Shown here piece by piece: positions 20,001-27,456 of a DNA stretch of 64,000 nt (its first letter is position 1; each line of letters opens with the position of its first letter). Location: the NCBI GenBank assembly GCA_030603365.1, contig JAUVXV010000003.1, positions 1 to 64,000 of the forward strand. The letters run 5' to 3'. Position numbers and translations under genes: made by a program. This DNA comes from Candidatus Heimdallarchaeota archaeon. GTDB lineage: Archaea > Asgardarchaeota > Heimdallarchaeia > Heimdallarchaeales > Heimdallarchaeaceae. The notes beneath the pieces are model-generated. The model had not been told where the DNA came from. It saw only the letters and a list, made by a program, of their open reading frames with translations, and made no database searches.

Positions 20001-20812
20001 CAGCTTTAGTAACTAATATTCAAGGTACTAAAGATGCTCTTATAGAGGCTATAACTTCAGGTAATAACGCAGTTAATGCAGATCTTGGCAATTTGGAGAA
20101 GACTCTTACTGATTTATTTAATATATACTTGAATTCACTAAAAGAGAAATTAAATGTTGCAGAAGAAGAATCAAAAGTTGTTGAGTCACAAAAGGACCAA
20201 TATAATTCTAAACTCATGAGTTTCAAAGAAGAATTCATTACAGTTACTCAACAAGAAATAGAAACTATAGATTCGAGTGTTTCGGGTACCCTCAGTTCTA
20301 TTCCAAACAAAATTAGTGGAGCTCTAGACGCTACTAGAGAATCTATGAAACTGATAAGGAGTGTTTTATCACTTGGTTCAGGTATTGAACCTAATCCAAT
20401 AGAAGATATTTGGGTTGTAACTGGTAATGAGCAAGTTAACGGTACAATGATGTCTCTATTGAGGAACACAAAATCTTCAGCAACAATCATTTGCCCACAA
20501 GTTAATTGGATTGATGCAGAATTCATCGAAACTTTTGCTAGAAAGTTAGAAATAGTAACAAATACCTCAGCTCATACTGATGAAGATACAGCTATCTTAG
20601 GTAAATTGTTAGGAATGGGAAATGTAGTTGTTAAGGATGACCCTAATCTAACAGTTATGATGGCAACAAGAGATGGAATTGAAGAAGGTTTCTTAGGGCA
20701 CAAGACTCCAAGCGGAGATCCTCTGTTAATTGTTACTTTTAATGAAGAAATGGTCAGAGAAATAACTAAGATTTACTATGATTACCGAAGTAGAGCACCT
20801 CTACGGCAATAG
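17042..20812 (+). CDS. Giant coiled-coil protein with TrmB-like winged helix and TrmB-like C-terminal domain
   Basis: About 1256 residues. Residues 1-80 form a TrmB-type winged helix (STLEKIGLSKDEVQVYSII, IGQIQTYYKQPADTIK, LTSLASKGYIREIK). Residues of about 90-1110 are nearly uninterrupted coiled coil, rich in Lys/Glu/Ser/Thr/Asn. The last 140 residues return to a globular fold, IEDIWVVTGNEQVNGTMM, SSATIICPQVNWID, VVVKDDPNLTVMMATRDG, which follows the layout of the phospholipase-D-like domain at the C-terminus of TrmB-family regulators; no HKD catalytic motif is seen. In ordinary TrmB proteins these two domains are adjacent; here a roughly 1000-residue rod, perhaps 100 nm or more if fully extended, separates them. 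A GTG at 17033 overlapping the previous stop is the alternative start. Possible roles are DNA tethering, chromosome organisation or a cytoskeletal strut. Confidence 0.75.
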   Translation: MESTLEKIGLSKDEVQVYSIIVQYGYRTIGQIQTYYKQPADTIKIALTSLASKGYIREIKAKNQEGTPYFIPLPPQIKLTEDVSIRLENELKELSDDVKADWNKTMNNFRTQLSSFHNKITEDVDGHASEITTTATKFLESLSSVVSSGKTELTEMIERLKSETCTLSSTNSDAIAKTAQRVTDNVQTSFTSTISKIGEHHESFKIKIEETLSTLQKEHDDRTQLQLEALLAKVENIKESLAVQVQEFNESAEQQKAVIDTITDESVKKLKGDSSTVSRGSTKKLSDTVNKIITNYEKKLDGYQAKVKQILVSLNDELKKLEDATTDRIRTSIDKSKETAVNILKANETQFVDLLNTTKVDSVEKLGDLITQTEAKTGEMKIKLSKDLTSYLKDFKTNSDNLLSMLNSAIENGFNLFEENLSSSIENVSNQIKLFVEDIMSVFRESTNTYLDKLSKTTAKYEKSLKNRKEKFTASHEEFKEGFSNHLNELKTSVISNIETNIKDNDEALKTLLTEKENQFKSEVEIFLDDFSKRGRDVRDEVPNLVQINYQASLDRLNELDDQLKSAITKIGSINEAFQGLEEKQLQRVFGKEEGPKMAQLIGSMNRDIELVKDNVETKIGEMIQTFTNSMNSLSNEIFDKLNTKLEDLTRFTSNTLLSNSQSFDDSRNKITNQFNASLLDMKKTIEETYGIYEEQFNELQGTSTKSLADVVGAESKAFTDVTKSISGSLDEIIQPPDTADDEQQNEIHQTIKEGLAILQTTKQEIFDLMKKNNSEVITNLQETLKTNIDEHSQLVTKTTSSMDGTMKSLQSEFDVAKKALDTDVSVALDEAVKNYGVQTAKVEDEINNLIEQEVQQFIEGTEGVMAELNVSPEKSSLLDEAIAHTKGELQKLGTTYPNWVKTDTDSFATNLGTIIKEFQESAQRELDTLYTTVQSDLQKSYERMDSDFVNNGIEIQNEFDKEKNDYELNITHQINSFITNSDSNSSALVTNIQGTKDALIEAITSGNNAVNADLGNLEKTLTDLFNIYLNSLKEKLNVAEEESKVVESQKDQYNSKLMSFKEEFITVTQQEIETIDSSVSGTLSSIPNKISGALDATRESMKLIRSVLSLGSGIEPNPIEDIWVVTGNEQVNGTMMSLLRNTKSSATIICPQVNWIDAEFIETFARKLEIVTNTSAHTDEDTAILGKLLGMGNVVVKDDPNLTVMMATRDGIEEGFLGHKTPSGDPLLIVTFNEEMVREITKIYYDYRSRAPLRQ

Positions 20813-20816
20813 TTAA

Positions 20817-20847
20817 TCTCTTTTTCTTATTTTTCCTATTTTTCTTA
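20817..20847 (+). terminator. Oligo-T terminator after the coiled-coil unit
   Basis: Several T tracts separated by single other bases (ctctttttcttatttttcc, atttttctt) follow the giant coiled-coil gene within 30 nt, as expected for archaeal oligo-T termination. Confidence 0.45.
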
Positions 20848-20908
20848 CAGTACTTCTGTAAAATTTTTATGTGCATACTCTGTTAGTATATTGAAGGCGT
20901 AGATTCGA

Positions 20909-21274
20909 ATGTGGAGAATGCAACCATGTCCCATGCATAGAGAGATTGAAAATACTACTTATTGCGTGTTAGATAACGAGTTTGAAATGATACTTTTGAT
21001 TTCATTCTATGATCCAGAAGAACTCTTCGCAGCTGATCTTGATGAATTTGTAAATCCAACATTTTGTTTAAATGCTGTCGAAACCGATGATGAGGGTTTT
21101 ATTTTCTGTCCAACCAAGAGAAGAAGAATAGAAATAAGAGAAAAACCTATCCCTCAGAAAGTATATGAGAACACAAGAGAGACTTTGCTTTTCATGGACC
21201 CAGATGCTATAAGTTGTTCTGATTGTTTGTACAAAGCATTTGTTACCTTAATAAAAAGTTTGGAAGAGATGTAA
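20909..21274 (+). CDS. Hypothetical Cys-containing protein
   Basis: 121 residues; no family recognised. The N-terminus has PCPMHRE, with further Cys at YCVLDN, FCLNAV and FCPTKRR, and a late pair in ISCSDCLYKAF, so metal binding is possible but no clean zinc-ribbon spacing is visible. The sequence is not hydrophobic and has no signal peptide. The frame is free of stops over its length and the protein has ordered alternation of secondary-structure elements, supporting a real gene. Its stop is 3 nt from the convergent GAPDH stop. The start ATG at 20909 lacks an obvious ribosome-binding site; a second ATG lies nine nucleotides on. Confidence 0.55.
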   Translation: MWRMQPCPMHREIENTTYCVLDNEFEMILLISFYDPEELFAADLDEFVNPTFCLNAVETDDEGFIFCPTKRRRIEIREKPIPQKVYENTRETLLFMDPDAISCSDCLYKAFVTLIKSLEEM

Positions 21275-21277
21275 TTA

Positions 21278-22291
21278 TTACTCTCCCTTGTTTAAAATAT
21301 ATTTAGCTAGTCCAATCATTCTGTTTGAATAACCAGTTTCGTTATCGTACCAAGCAATCACTTTTACTTGATTCTTATAACACATTGTCAAAGAAAGATC
21401 AACTGTTGCAGAGAATTTGTTTCCATTGTAATCGGTAGAAACCAATGGTTCATTAGAAATAGCTAGTATTCCTTTTAAATCTCCTTCAGAAGCTTTCTTG
21501 AATAGATTATTCACTTCTTTTACAGTTGTTTCTTTATCAAGTGTATAAACAGCATCAATTAAAGAAACATTAGGTGTAGGAACTCTGATAGACATTGCTT
21601 GAAGTTTTCCTTCTAGATGAGGAAGGACTTTTCCAACAGCTTTTGCTGCTCCTGTAGATGTTGGAATCATTGATAAAGCAGCAGAACGGGCTCTACGTAA
21701 ATCACTATGTGGAAGGTCTAATAAACTTTGATCAGTAGTGTATGAATGAATTGTTGTCATAAAACCTGATTGAACTCCATAAGTTTCATCTAGTATTTTA
21801 GTTACAGGTGCATAACAATTGGTTGTGCAACTAGCATTAGAAATAATCTTATGTTCTTCAGAATCGAATTTTTCCTCATTTACTCCTAGTACAAATGCTG
21901 GAATGGGTTTAGTCTTTCCTTTATCAGGAGCTGAAAGTATAACTCGTTTTACTCCTCTTTCAAGATGTTTGGAGGCTAGTTCATATGTACGGAAAATTCC
22001 AACACACTCAAAAACCAAATCAACTTCCCATTTATCCCAAGGGATACTTGCAGGATCTCTTTCTTTTGAAATTGGTATCTCTCTATCCTTTACTTTTAGT
22101 GAATTTTCTGTAGCAATTACATCATATGGAAATTTCCCATGAACACTATCATACTTGAGAAGATGTGCCATAGTTTTAGAATCACCAATATCATTAATTC
22201 CAGCTACTTCAACTTCTTCTTCATCAAAAGCTGCTCTAAAAATACCTCTTCCAATTCTTCCAAAACCGTTTATACCTACACGTAATTTCAT
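21278..22291 (-). CDS. gap: Glyceraldehyde-3-phosphate dehydrogenase, bacterial/eukaryotic type
   Basis: Oxidises and phosphorylates glyceraldehyde-3-phosphate with NAD(P) in glycolysis, or runs the reverse in gluconeogenesis. Features: RVGINGFGRIGRGIFRAA Rossmann motif, the catalytic Cys in ISNASCTTNCYAPV, the partner His in TIHSYTTDQSLLD, the phosphate-binding region STGAAKAVGKVLP, and the C-terminal ASWYDNETGYS-equivalent VIAWYDNETGYSNRM. This is the class I enzyme common to bacteria and eukaryotes, not the typical archaeal class II GAPDH, which has a different Cys environment. 337 residues is typical. GGTGAATAC precedes the ATG. It is flanked by unrelated membrane-protein genes, not by other glycolytic genes, and its horizontal acquisition in archaea is plausible. 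Confidence 0.96.
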   Translation of the reverse strand: MKLRVGINGFGRIGRGIFRAAFDEEEVEVAGINDIGDSKTMAHLLKYDSVHGKFPYDVIATENSLKVKDREIPISKERDPASIPWDKWEVDLVFECVGIFRTYELASKHLERGVKRVILSAPDKGKTKPIPAFVLGVNEEKFDSEEHKIISNASCTTNCYAPVTKILDETYGVQSGFMTTIHSYTTDQSLLDLPHSDLRRARSAALSMIPTSTGAAKAVGKVLPHLEGKLQAMSIRVPTPNVSLIDAVYTLDKETTVKEVNNLFKKASEGDLKGILAISNEPLVSTDYNGNKFSATVDLSLTMCYKNQVKVIAWYDNETGYSNRMIGLAKYILNKGE

Positions 22292-22369
22292 GTATTCACC
22301 AATAATTCACTACTAAATAAAGGCTACTCTTAAGTTTAATAAAAAGTGAAGGAAAAGGTTCCTTCTAAA

Positions 22370-23404
22370 CTATTTTTCCTCTTCAGCAGGGGAAGTTGAA
22401 ACACCATGTACTATGTTGAAGAACCATGTAGCGAAAATACCTACTCCAGCGAAAAGCAAAGCGGCTGCAAAAGCTGCATATCTCATGATATCTATCTGTG
22501 CCCATAATCCATCTATTACGTAATATTTGACTATTAGGTATCCAGAGAATACAAAGAAAAATAGTGTTACTAATACTTGAAGAAACACATTTGTCCAGAA
22601 GAAATTTTTTGATCTCGTTTCAACGTATTTTTCACCGATTAGGTATTTCAAAACAAATCTTCTGATTGCATCATGAGCTTTTACTATACCATTTTTTATT
22701 TTGATAAAGAAGTTTTTTATGACTTTGAACACTTTTCCTTTTCTAGCTAAATTGACTATCAAAATGATTAATCCTGTTCCTACAACTAGAATAGCTAGTA
22801 AGATTAAAGCACCAACCCATTGCTGTGTTGCTAATAGGTCTGCAAAATTACCGATTATCATTTCTCCTATAAATATTACAAATACAGGATATAGAATATA
22901 TTCGTAAATTCCAATACCTAAGTCAACAAACCATTTGCCAATAGATGCCCAGAAACCATAATCTGCAAAGGCTTCCCTTGTTTGAGCAAAGATGTCATAT
23001 ATTGAATCTAGATAGAATAGTAAATAGACAATAATCATACAAATTGCCATCATAAAGAATAATGTGGGTATCAAAGACAAAAATTTCTTGTCATCTTCTG
23101 TTAATGGATCTTTACTTCTAACTCTCAAGAATTTGTAAGTTTTAACAAATAATACTCCTGTATACCAGAATGGAAAGAGTACATATTTTAAGAAGAATTT
23201 AATGATTTTCCAAATCACTTTGAGAAAAATTAAAATTCCTGACCAAATCACTTTGAAAAACCCTAATGCACTTTCTTTGGGTTTTCTTTCCTTCTTTGGT
23301 TTTTTCTCCTTCTTGGGCTTTTTCTCAATCTTTTTAACCACTTTAGCCTGAGTTTCGACCTCTACTATCTCCTCTTCCTCCATTTCTTTGGCTTTTTCAT
23401 TCAT
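22370..23404 (-). CDS. Hypothetical polytopic membrane protein with Lys-rich N-terminus
   Basis: 344 residues; no family recognised. The N-terminal 45 residues are strongly charged, acidic then basic (KKPKKEKKPKKERKPKE), followed by an amphipathic or membrane-hugging hydrophobic stretch (IWSGILIFLKVIWKIIKFFL). About four or five clear transmembrane segments follow: LSLIPTLFFMMAICMIIVYL, the region around EYILYPVFVIFIGEM, VGALILLAILVVGTGLIILI, and two near the C-terminus. The end is EEEK. Aromatic and basic residues surround the membrane segments. It is divergent from the surface protein starting near 23.5 kb, sharing a short control region of about 90 nt. Confidence 0.55.
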   Translation of the reverse strand: MNEKAKEMEEEEIVEVETQAKVVKKIEKKPKKEKKPKKERKPKESALGFFKVIWSGILIFLKVIWKIIKFFLKYVLFPFWYTGVLFVKTYKFLRVRSKDPLTEDDKKFLSLIPTLFFMMAICMIIVYLLFYLDSIYDIFAQTREAFADYGFWASIGKWFVDLGIGIYEYILYPVFVIFIGEMIIGNFADLLATQQWVGALILLAILVVGTGLIILIVNLARKGKVFKVIKNFFIKIKNGIVKAHDAIRRFVLKYLIGEKYVETRSKNFFWTNVFLQVLVTLFFFVFSGYLIVKYYVIDGLWAQIDIMRYAAFAAALLFAGVGIFATWFFNIVHGVSTSPAEEEK

Positions 23405-23493
23405 ATCTGTACAATAATATCATGTCATATTAAATTTTTTTGCAAATACTAAGGGTTTTTAGTCTATTGTTTGACTATTATTCAAGAGAACAA

Positions 23494-24486
23494 ATGACAG
23501 TTAGAAAGTCTTTATCTATTTTGATAATTATCTCCATTTTCTTAGGCACTTTAGCTAGCTTAACAGAGATTTCTGGAGATTTTCAACAGTCAACAGAAGA
23601 CATTGATAATTGGTCTAAATCAGTTACAACTGTAAATTTCTCTAAAGATGACCATCTCAAATTTAATTTTGCTATAGCTGATGAAGCATCAGATTATGTT
23701 CTCATTATGTACCTAACATTTCACACTATTCTTAATCTACCTCTAGAAGTGGTTTCGTATCTTGATCATAATAAAAACGAACAAACAGCTGATTTTGGAA
23801 TACAGGTAAGTTCTAATCAAGGAAACTTCTCTCTGGGTTTAAATGGAACAATAATCATAGATACTCCCTTTACAGATCCAATATTCATAGAAATAACAGA
23901 AGGAGAACAAATAACAATAGCAGATTTTACTAGTTTCTTAGGAGAGAACATAACAATCCCCATTAATTTTATACCTTTCAAGTTCCCAATAGATATTGTA
24001 GATGTATTTGGAATTCAAGGTTTAAATCTAATCTTGACTCCTACAGCAGTTTTACACGGTTCTAGCAGTATTCAAGCAAGAATTATGTCGCAGAATATTG
24101 TTATAACAGATCCTCAGAGTGTTTACACTGACACATTTCCTGTTAGTGAAGATTTTACATCATTCAGTACAGAAATGCGTGACATTTATCTTGATATAGA
24201 CAATGTTTCTTTAGCCATAAACTCGCTCACTGCAGCTATTGTTTTGGAAACAAATTTAGGTAATTTAACACAGGATTTTACCATTGACTTGAGCACAATA
24301 GATACCTCAATTGTAGGCGACCCGATAGGCGAACTATTACTCCTTTATGTTAGTAGTACCTTTTACTTAGGAGACCTTACTTTGACGGTATTATTGAATT
24401 CGGCTCCTTATTCGTTTATCTCTCTACTTATCGCATTAGTTGCATTTTCTGGTTTCGCTTTTCTTAAAAAACGAAAAAAGGTGTGA
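23494..24486 (+). CDS. Hypothetical secreted protein with C-terminal anchor
   Basis: No named family recognised. The ATG at 23494 gives MTVRKSLSILIIISIFLGTL, a good signal peptide; an in-frame TTG at 23440 would add 18 poorly conserved-looking residues. The extracellular part is rich in Ile, Thr, Asp and Asn with beta-like periodicity and acidic patches. The C-terminus has a membrane helix (FISLLIALVAFSGFAFL) and a basic stop-transfer tail KKRKKV. This matches the same anchored-surface-protein layout as the proteins near 2 kb and 59 kb, without clear similarity between them. Confidence 0.55.
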   Translation: MTVRKSLSILIIISIFLGTLASLTEISGDFQQSTEDIDNWSKSVTTVNFSKDDHLKFNFAIADEASDYVLIMYLTFHTILNLPLEVVSYLDHNKNEQTADFGIQVSSNQGNFSLGLNGTIIIDTPFTDPIFIEITEGEQITIADFTSFLGENITIPINFIPFKFPIDIVDVFGIQGLNLILTPTAVLHGSSSIQARIMSQNIVITDPQSVYTDTFPVSEDFTSFSTEMRDIYLDIDNVSLAINSLTAAIVLETNLGNLTQDFTIDLSTIDTSIVGDPIGELLLLYVSSTFYLGDLTLTVLLNSAPYSFISLLIALVAFSGFAFLKKRKKV

Positions 24487-24553
24487 AAACGTCTTTTCAA
24501 CTAAAATTTTAAAAGCCTAATTCATAACGGATGCATGAGAAGTTGTGGTAATA

Positions 24554-25786
24554 ATGGCTAAAAATAAGAAAGATTTGGCGAAATACTATCTAGAACTGGA
24601 TAAGAAGTGGACTGCTCACAATTATAAACCAATACCAGTGGTAATTGAAAAAGCAAAAGGAATATGGGTTTGGGATGTAAATGGAAAGAAATACATGGAC
24701 TGTTTAAGTGCTTATTCCAGTCAGAATTTTGGTCATGGACACCCAAAACTAGTTAATGCTTTAATAAAACAATCGAAGAAAGTTATTCTAACATCAAGAG
24801 CTTTTTGTAATGATGCTATGGGAGAAGCTGCAAAAAATCTATGTGAATTATCAGGTTATGAAGTGTTTCTTCCTATGAATACTGGGGCAGAGGCAGTTGA
24901 ATCTGCATTGAAGATAGCTCGAAAATGGGGATACGAAAAGAAAGGTGTAAAAGAAGATAAGGCAGAAATCATTGTTTGTGAAAACAATTTTCATGGAAGA
25001 ACAATCACTATTGTAGGGTTCTCCACAGACCCAGATGCATCTCAAGGATTTGGCCCCAAAACTCCTGGTTTCAAGGTAATACCTTATGGGGATTTAGAAG
25101 CATTAAAAAAAGCTATTACAAAAGAGACTGTTGCTTTTCTAGTAGAACCAATACAAGGTGAAGCAGGTGTTCTGATTCCACCTAAAGGATATTTGAAAGA
25201 AGTACAAGCATTATGTAAAAAGAACAATGTACTTATGATAGCAGATGAAATCCAGACTGGATTATGCAGAACTGGAGCTTTGTTTGCATGTGATCATGAT
25301 AATGTTAAACCTGATGTTACTCTTGTAGCTAAAGCTGTAGGTGGTGGTGTTTTTCCTGTTTCTGGTGTATTATCTAGCTGGGAAATTATGAATGTATTAA
25401 CCCCTGGTACTCATGGATCTACTTGGGGTGGTAATAGTCTAGGAATGGCCGTTCTTAATGCAGTTTGCAATCTTTTAAGAGATGAAAATTTCTCAACAAT
25501 GTCAAAGGAGTTAGGAGAATATTTTGTTGCGGGGTTAAAACGTATTCAAATGAAACATCCTAAGAAAATTAAGGAAGTACGAGGGATAGGTCTTCTGACA
25601 GCAATTGAACTTCATGAAAAAGCTCGTCCTTATACTGAAGCAATGATGAATAACTCTCCTAAAGGTCTATTAGCGAAAGAAACTCATGAATTTTCTATAA
25701 GATTCATCCCTCCATTAATTGTGACGGAATCTGAACTAGACTGGGCATTAAGTGTGATAGAGAAAGTATTTGACGAAGTTAATTAA
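24554..25786 (+). CDS. Ornithine-type (class III) aminotransferase
   Basis: PLP-dependent class III aminotransferase. Diagnostic parts are the N-terminal GIWVWDVNGKKYMDCLSAYS, NTGAEAVESALKIARKW, the cofactor-binding VCENNFHGRTI, the catalytic-domain MIADEIQTGLCRTG with the Asp that contacts the PLP nitrogen, and the Schiff-base Lys in VAKAVGGG, with STWGGNSLG after it. The overall layout, including YSSQNFGHGHP and GLCRTG, fits ornithine-oxo-acid aminotransferase best among related enzymes (acetylornithine, GABA), which would convert ornithine to glutamate semialdehyde in arginine/proline metabolism. About 410 residues is typical. ATG at 24554 is preferred over GTG at 24545 because a GTGG element precedes it. 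No arginine genes are adjacent. Confidence 0.88.
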   Translation: MAKNKKDLAKYYLELDKKWTAHNYKPIPVVIEKAKGIWVWDVNGKKYMDCLSAYSSQNFGHGHPKLVNALIKQSKKVILTSRAFCNDAMGEAAKNLCELSGYEVFLPMNTGAEAVESALKIARKWGYEKKGVKEDKAEIIVCENNFHGRTITIVGFSTDPDASQGFGPKTPGFKVIPYGDLEALKKAITKETVAFLVEPIQGEAGVLIPPKGYLKEVQALCKKNNVLMIADEIQTGLCRTGALFACDHDNVKPDVTLVAKAVGGGVFPVSGVLSSWEIMNVLTPGTHGSTWGGNSLGMAVLNAVCNLLRDENFSTMSKELGEYFVAGLKRIQMKHPKKIKEVRGIGLLTAIELHEKARPYTEAMMNNSPKGLLAKETHEFSIRFIPPLIVTESELDWALSVIEKVFDEVN

Positions 25787-25797
25787 CTTCTCAACTT

Positions 25798-26028
25798 TCA
25801 AATTTTTTCATTATAATAAAAATCAGCTTCGTTATAATCATAATCATTTTTTCTTAATATTTGGTATGCGCGATCTATTGAAGTAGTGAAAATCTTCCTG
25901 TCTGGTTCTTTGAAAATCTTAACTTGAAAAATAGTCTTATTGACAGAAATAATCTCTCCATTCTTATGTATCAATACTACCTCTTTTTCAATTTGATCAG
26001 TTGATGGTAGAATCTGTTGACTACCCAT
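25798..26028 (-). CDS. Small hypothetical protein
   Basis: 76 residues; unrecognised. The chain looks soluble and folded, alternating strands and a helix (KEVVLIHKNGEIISV, TIFQVKIFKEPDRKIFT, SIDRAYQILRKNDYDYNEA), and contains no Cys or signal sequence. It lies convergent and only 11 nt from the aminotransferase stop. A T-rich leader separates it from the next minus-strand gene. The ATG at 26028 is the only good start. Confidence 0.5.
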   Translation of the reverse strand: MGSQQILPSTDQIEKEVVLIHKNGEIISVNKTIFQVKIFKEPDRKIFTTSIDRAYQILRKNDYDYNEADFYYNEKI

Positions 26029-26145
26029 GACTTACACTCTATCTTACAATATTTAAACCCAGAAAGGAAAAACATGCAAATTAATTTCAGTGAGGTTACG
26101 ATAAAAAATAAAAAAAGGAGGAAAAATTCTCCCTATCTACTTTAG

Positions 26146-27402
26146 TTAAACAAGTATAGCTATGTCTTCGAACAGTATAACGAAGACAAGAATCTGAAGT
26201 ATTATTATCATTATCCCTTCGAAAATATCGAATTTCCGGTCTTGGATACACCGTTTTACAAACCAAAGCGTACCCGCAATTGACGCTAATTGGATTAGAA
26301 CAAATGGATGTAGTGTTATTACTGTTATCATTCCTAATATTCCAAATATAAGCAAAGCTGATTGAAGAATGCCGCCCATAGCATTTCCAATACCAACTTC
26401 TATCTCTCCTCTAACAGAAGAAAGAATTGCTATACTGTGTTCAGGGACTGCGCCTGCTGCACCTAACATTAGTGCAAGGGTAATTTCTCCTTTAGCAGAT
26501 TCGAAGAAAGGAGCATAAGATGTGATATGCACTACGCTTTCAGTTAATATCTCACCACCAAAGAAAATACCTACAAAACCCATCACTAGAAGTAAAATAG
26601 TAAATGGAATAGATAATTTTTCATGTTCATGGTCATGTGAAGAAACTTCTTCATCTTGATGATTTGATTCTTCTTCTGAGGCTTTGATGTGACCTTCCTC
26701 TTCCTCTAAAGAATTTGACATTTCCTTGTTGTTCTCTTTAACTGCAATAAGATAGATGAGGTAAATTAGGTAACTTAGAGCTAACATTGCAGCAACTGGT
26801 ACTGTTAAAACTGCACTTTCCAAACCTGTTGTTCCTTGATTAAGCTTTAATGTCCCAAAAACATTCACCTTTTCAGCACCAAGTACTGCATACTGAACAA
26901 GACCAAAAATTACTGTCATTAGTAGAGCCACAATCGCCCATCTCATTATTGGAGCTTCTTTTGTTGCAAGTTCTTCCGGTACAGCAATTTTTCCTTTATT
27001 CTTAATGGTTGATATAAGTATAGCAATACCAAGAATCAATGTGTTGAAACCTGCTGCTGATAAAACAGTGATCACAGCAATGAGTTGTTTACCTTTAATA
27101 ATCAGTAATACTGCAATTACAGCTTCAGGTAAATTTGAAGCTAAGCTTGATAGTACTCCTGCAACATAATCAGATAAACCTACATATTTAGCACCACTAT
27201 CTAGACCAGTTACTGCCCATTCTGATGGTCGAAAAGCTAGCCATGTTCCAACAACAAAACCTGAGATTGTTAACCAGAATGGAGGATGCCCAGCATAGAC
27301 GGCTTTTGCTAGAATGAAATAAGTTACAACAACTGATAGAGCTATAATCATTTCCCAAATAGTAATGTGAAAAATACTCTTGAATTTCTTGATAAAACTC
27401 AT
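26146..27402 (-). CDS. Cation/Ca2+ exchanger (CaCA superfamily)
   Basis: Membrane antiporter of the Ca2+:cation family. Two inverted alpha repeats are visible: SSLASNLPEAVIAVLLIIKG with its ion-binding Glu and, in the second half, LGAAGAVPEHSIAILSS followed by GIGNAMGGILQSALLI. About 10-11 transmembrane segments are predicted. The two halves are joined by a cytosolic loop that is rich in His and acids (EEEGHIKASEEESNHQDEEV and SHDHEHEK), plausibly a metal-sensing or metal-buffering segment. The exchanged cation pair (Ca2+/H+ or Ca2+/Na+) is not determinable. ATG at 27402 is chosen because a TATA-like element lies about 25 nt upstream, implying a leaderless mRNA; a TTG at 27408 is in frame. 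Confidence 0.85.
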   Translation of the reverse strand: MSFIKKFKSIFHITIWEMIIALSVVVTYFILAKAVYAGHPPFWLTISGFVVGTWLAFRPSEWAVTGLDSGAKYVGLSDYVAGVLSSLASNLPEAVIAVLLIIKGKQLIAVITVLSAAGFNTLILGIAILISTIKNKGKIAVPEELATKEAPIMRWAIVALLMTVIFGLVQYAVLGAEKVNVFGTLKLNQGTTGLESAVLTVPVAAMLALSYLIYLIYLIAVKENNKEMSNSLEEEEGHIKASEEESNHQDEEVSSHDHEHEKLSIPFTILLLVMGFVGIFFGGEILTESVVHITSYAPFFESAKGEITLALMLGAAGAVPEHSIAILSSVRGEIEVGIGNAMGGILQSALLIFGILGMITVITLHPFVLIQLASIAGTLWFVKRCIQDRKFDIFEGIMIIILQILVFVILFEDIAILV

Positions 27403-27422
27403 ATTCAAGAATATAAAGAGAG

Positions 27423-27432
27423 TTATATATAA
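27423..27432 (-). promoter_or_regulatory. TATA box of the cation exchanger gene
   Basis: On the minus strand this reads TTATATATAA, centred about 25 nt before the ATG at 27402, the spacing expected for a leaderless archaeal transcript. Confidence 0.5.
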
Positions 27433-27456
27433 ATTGTTGGGAAATGACTTCTTAAC

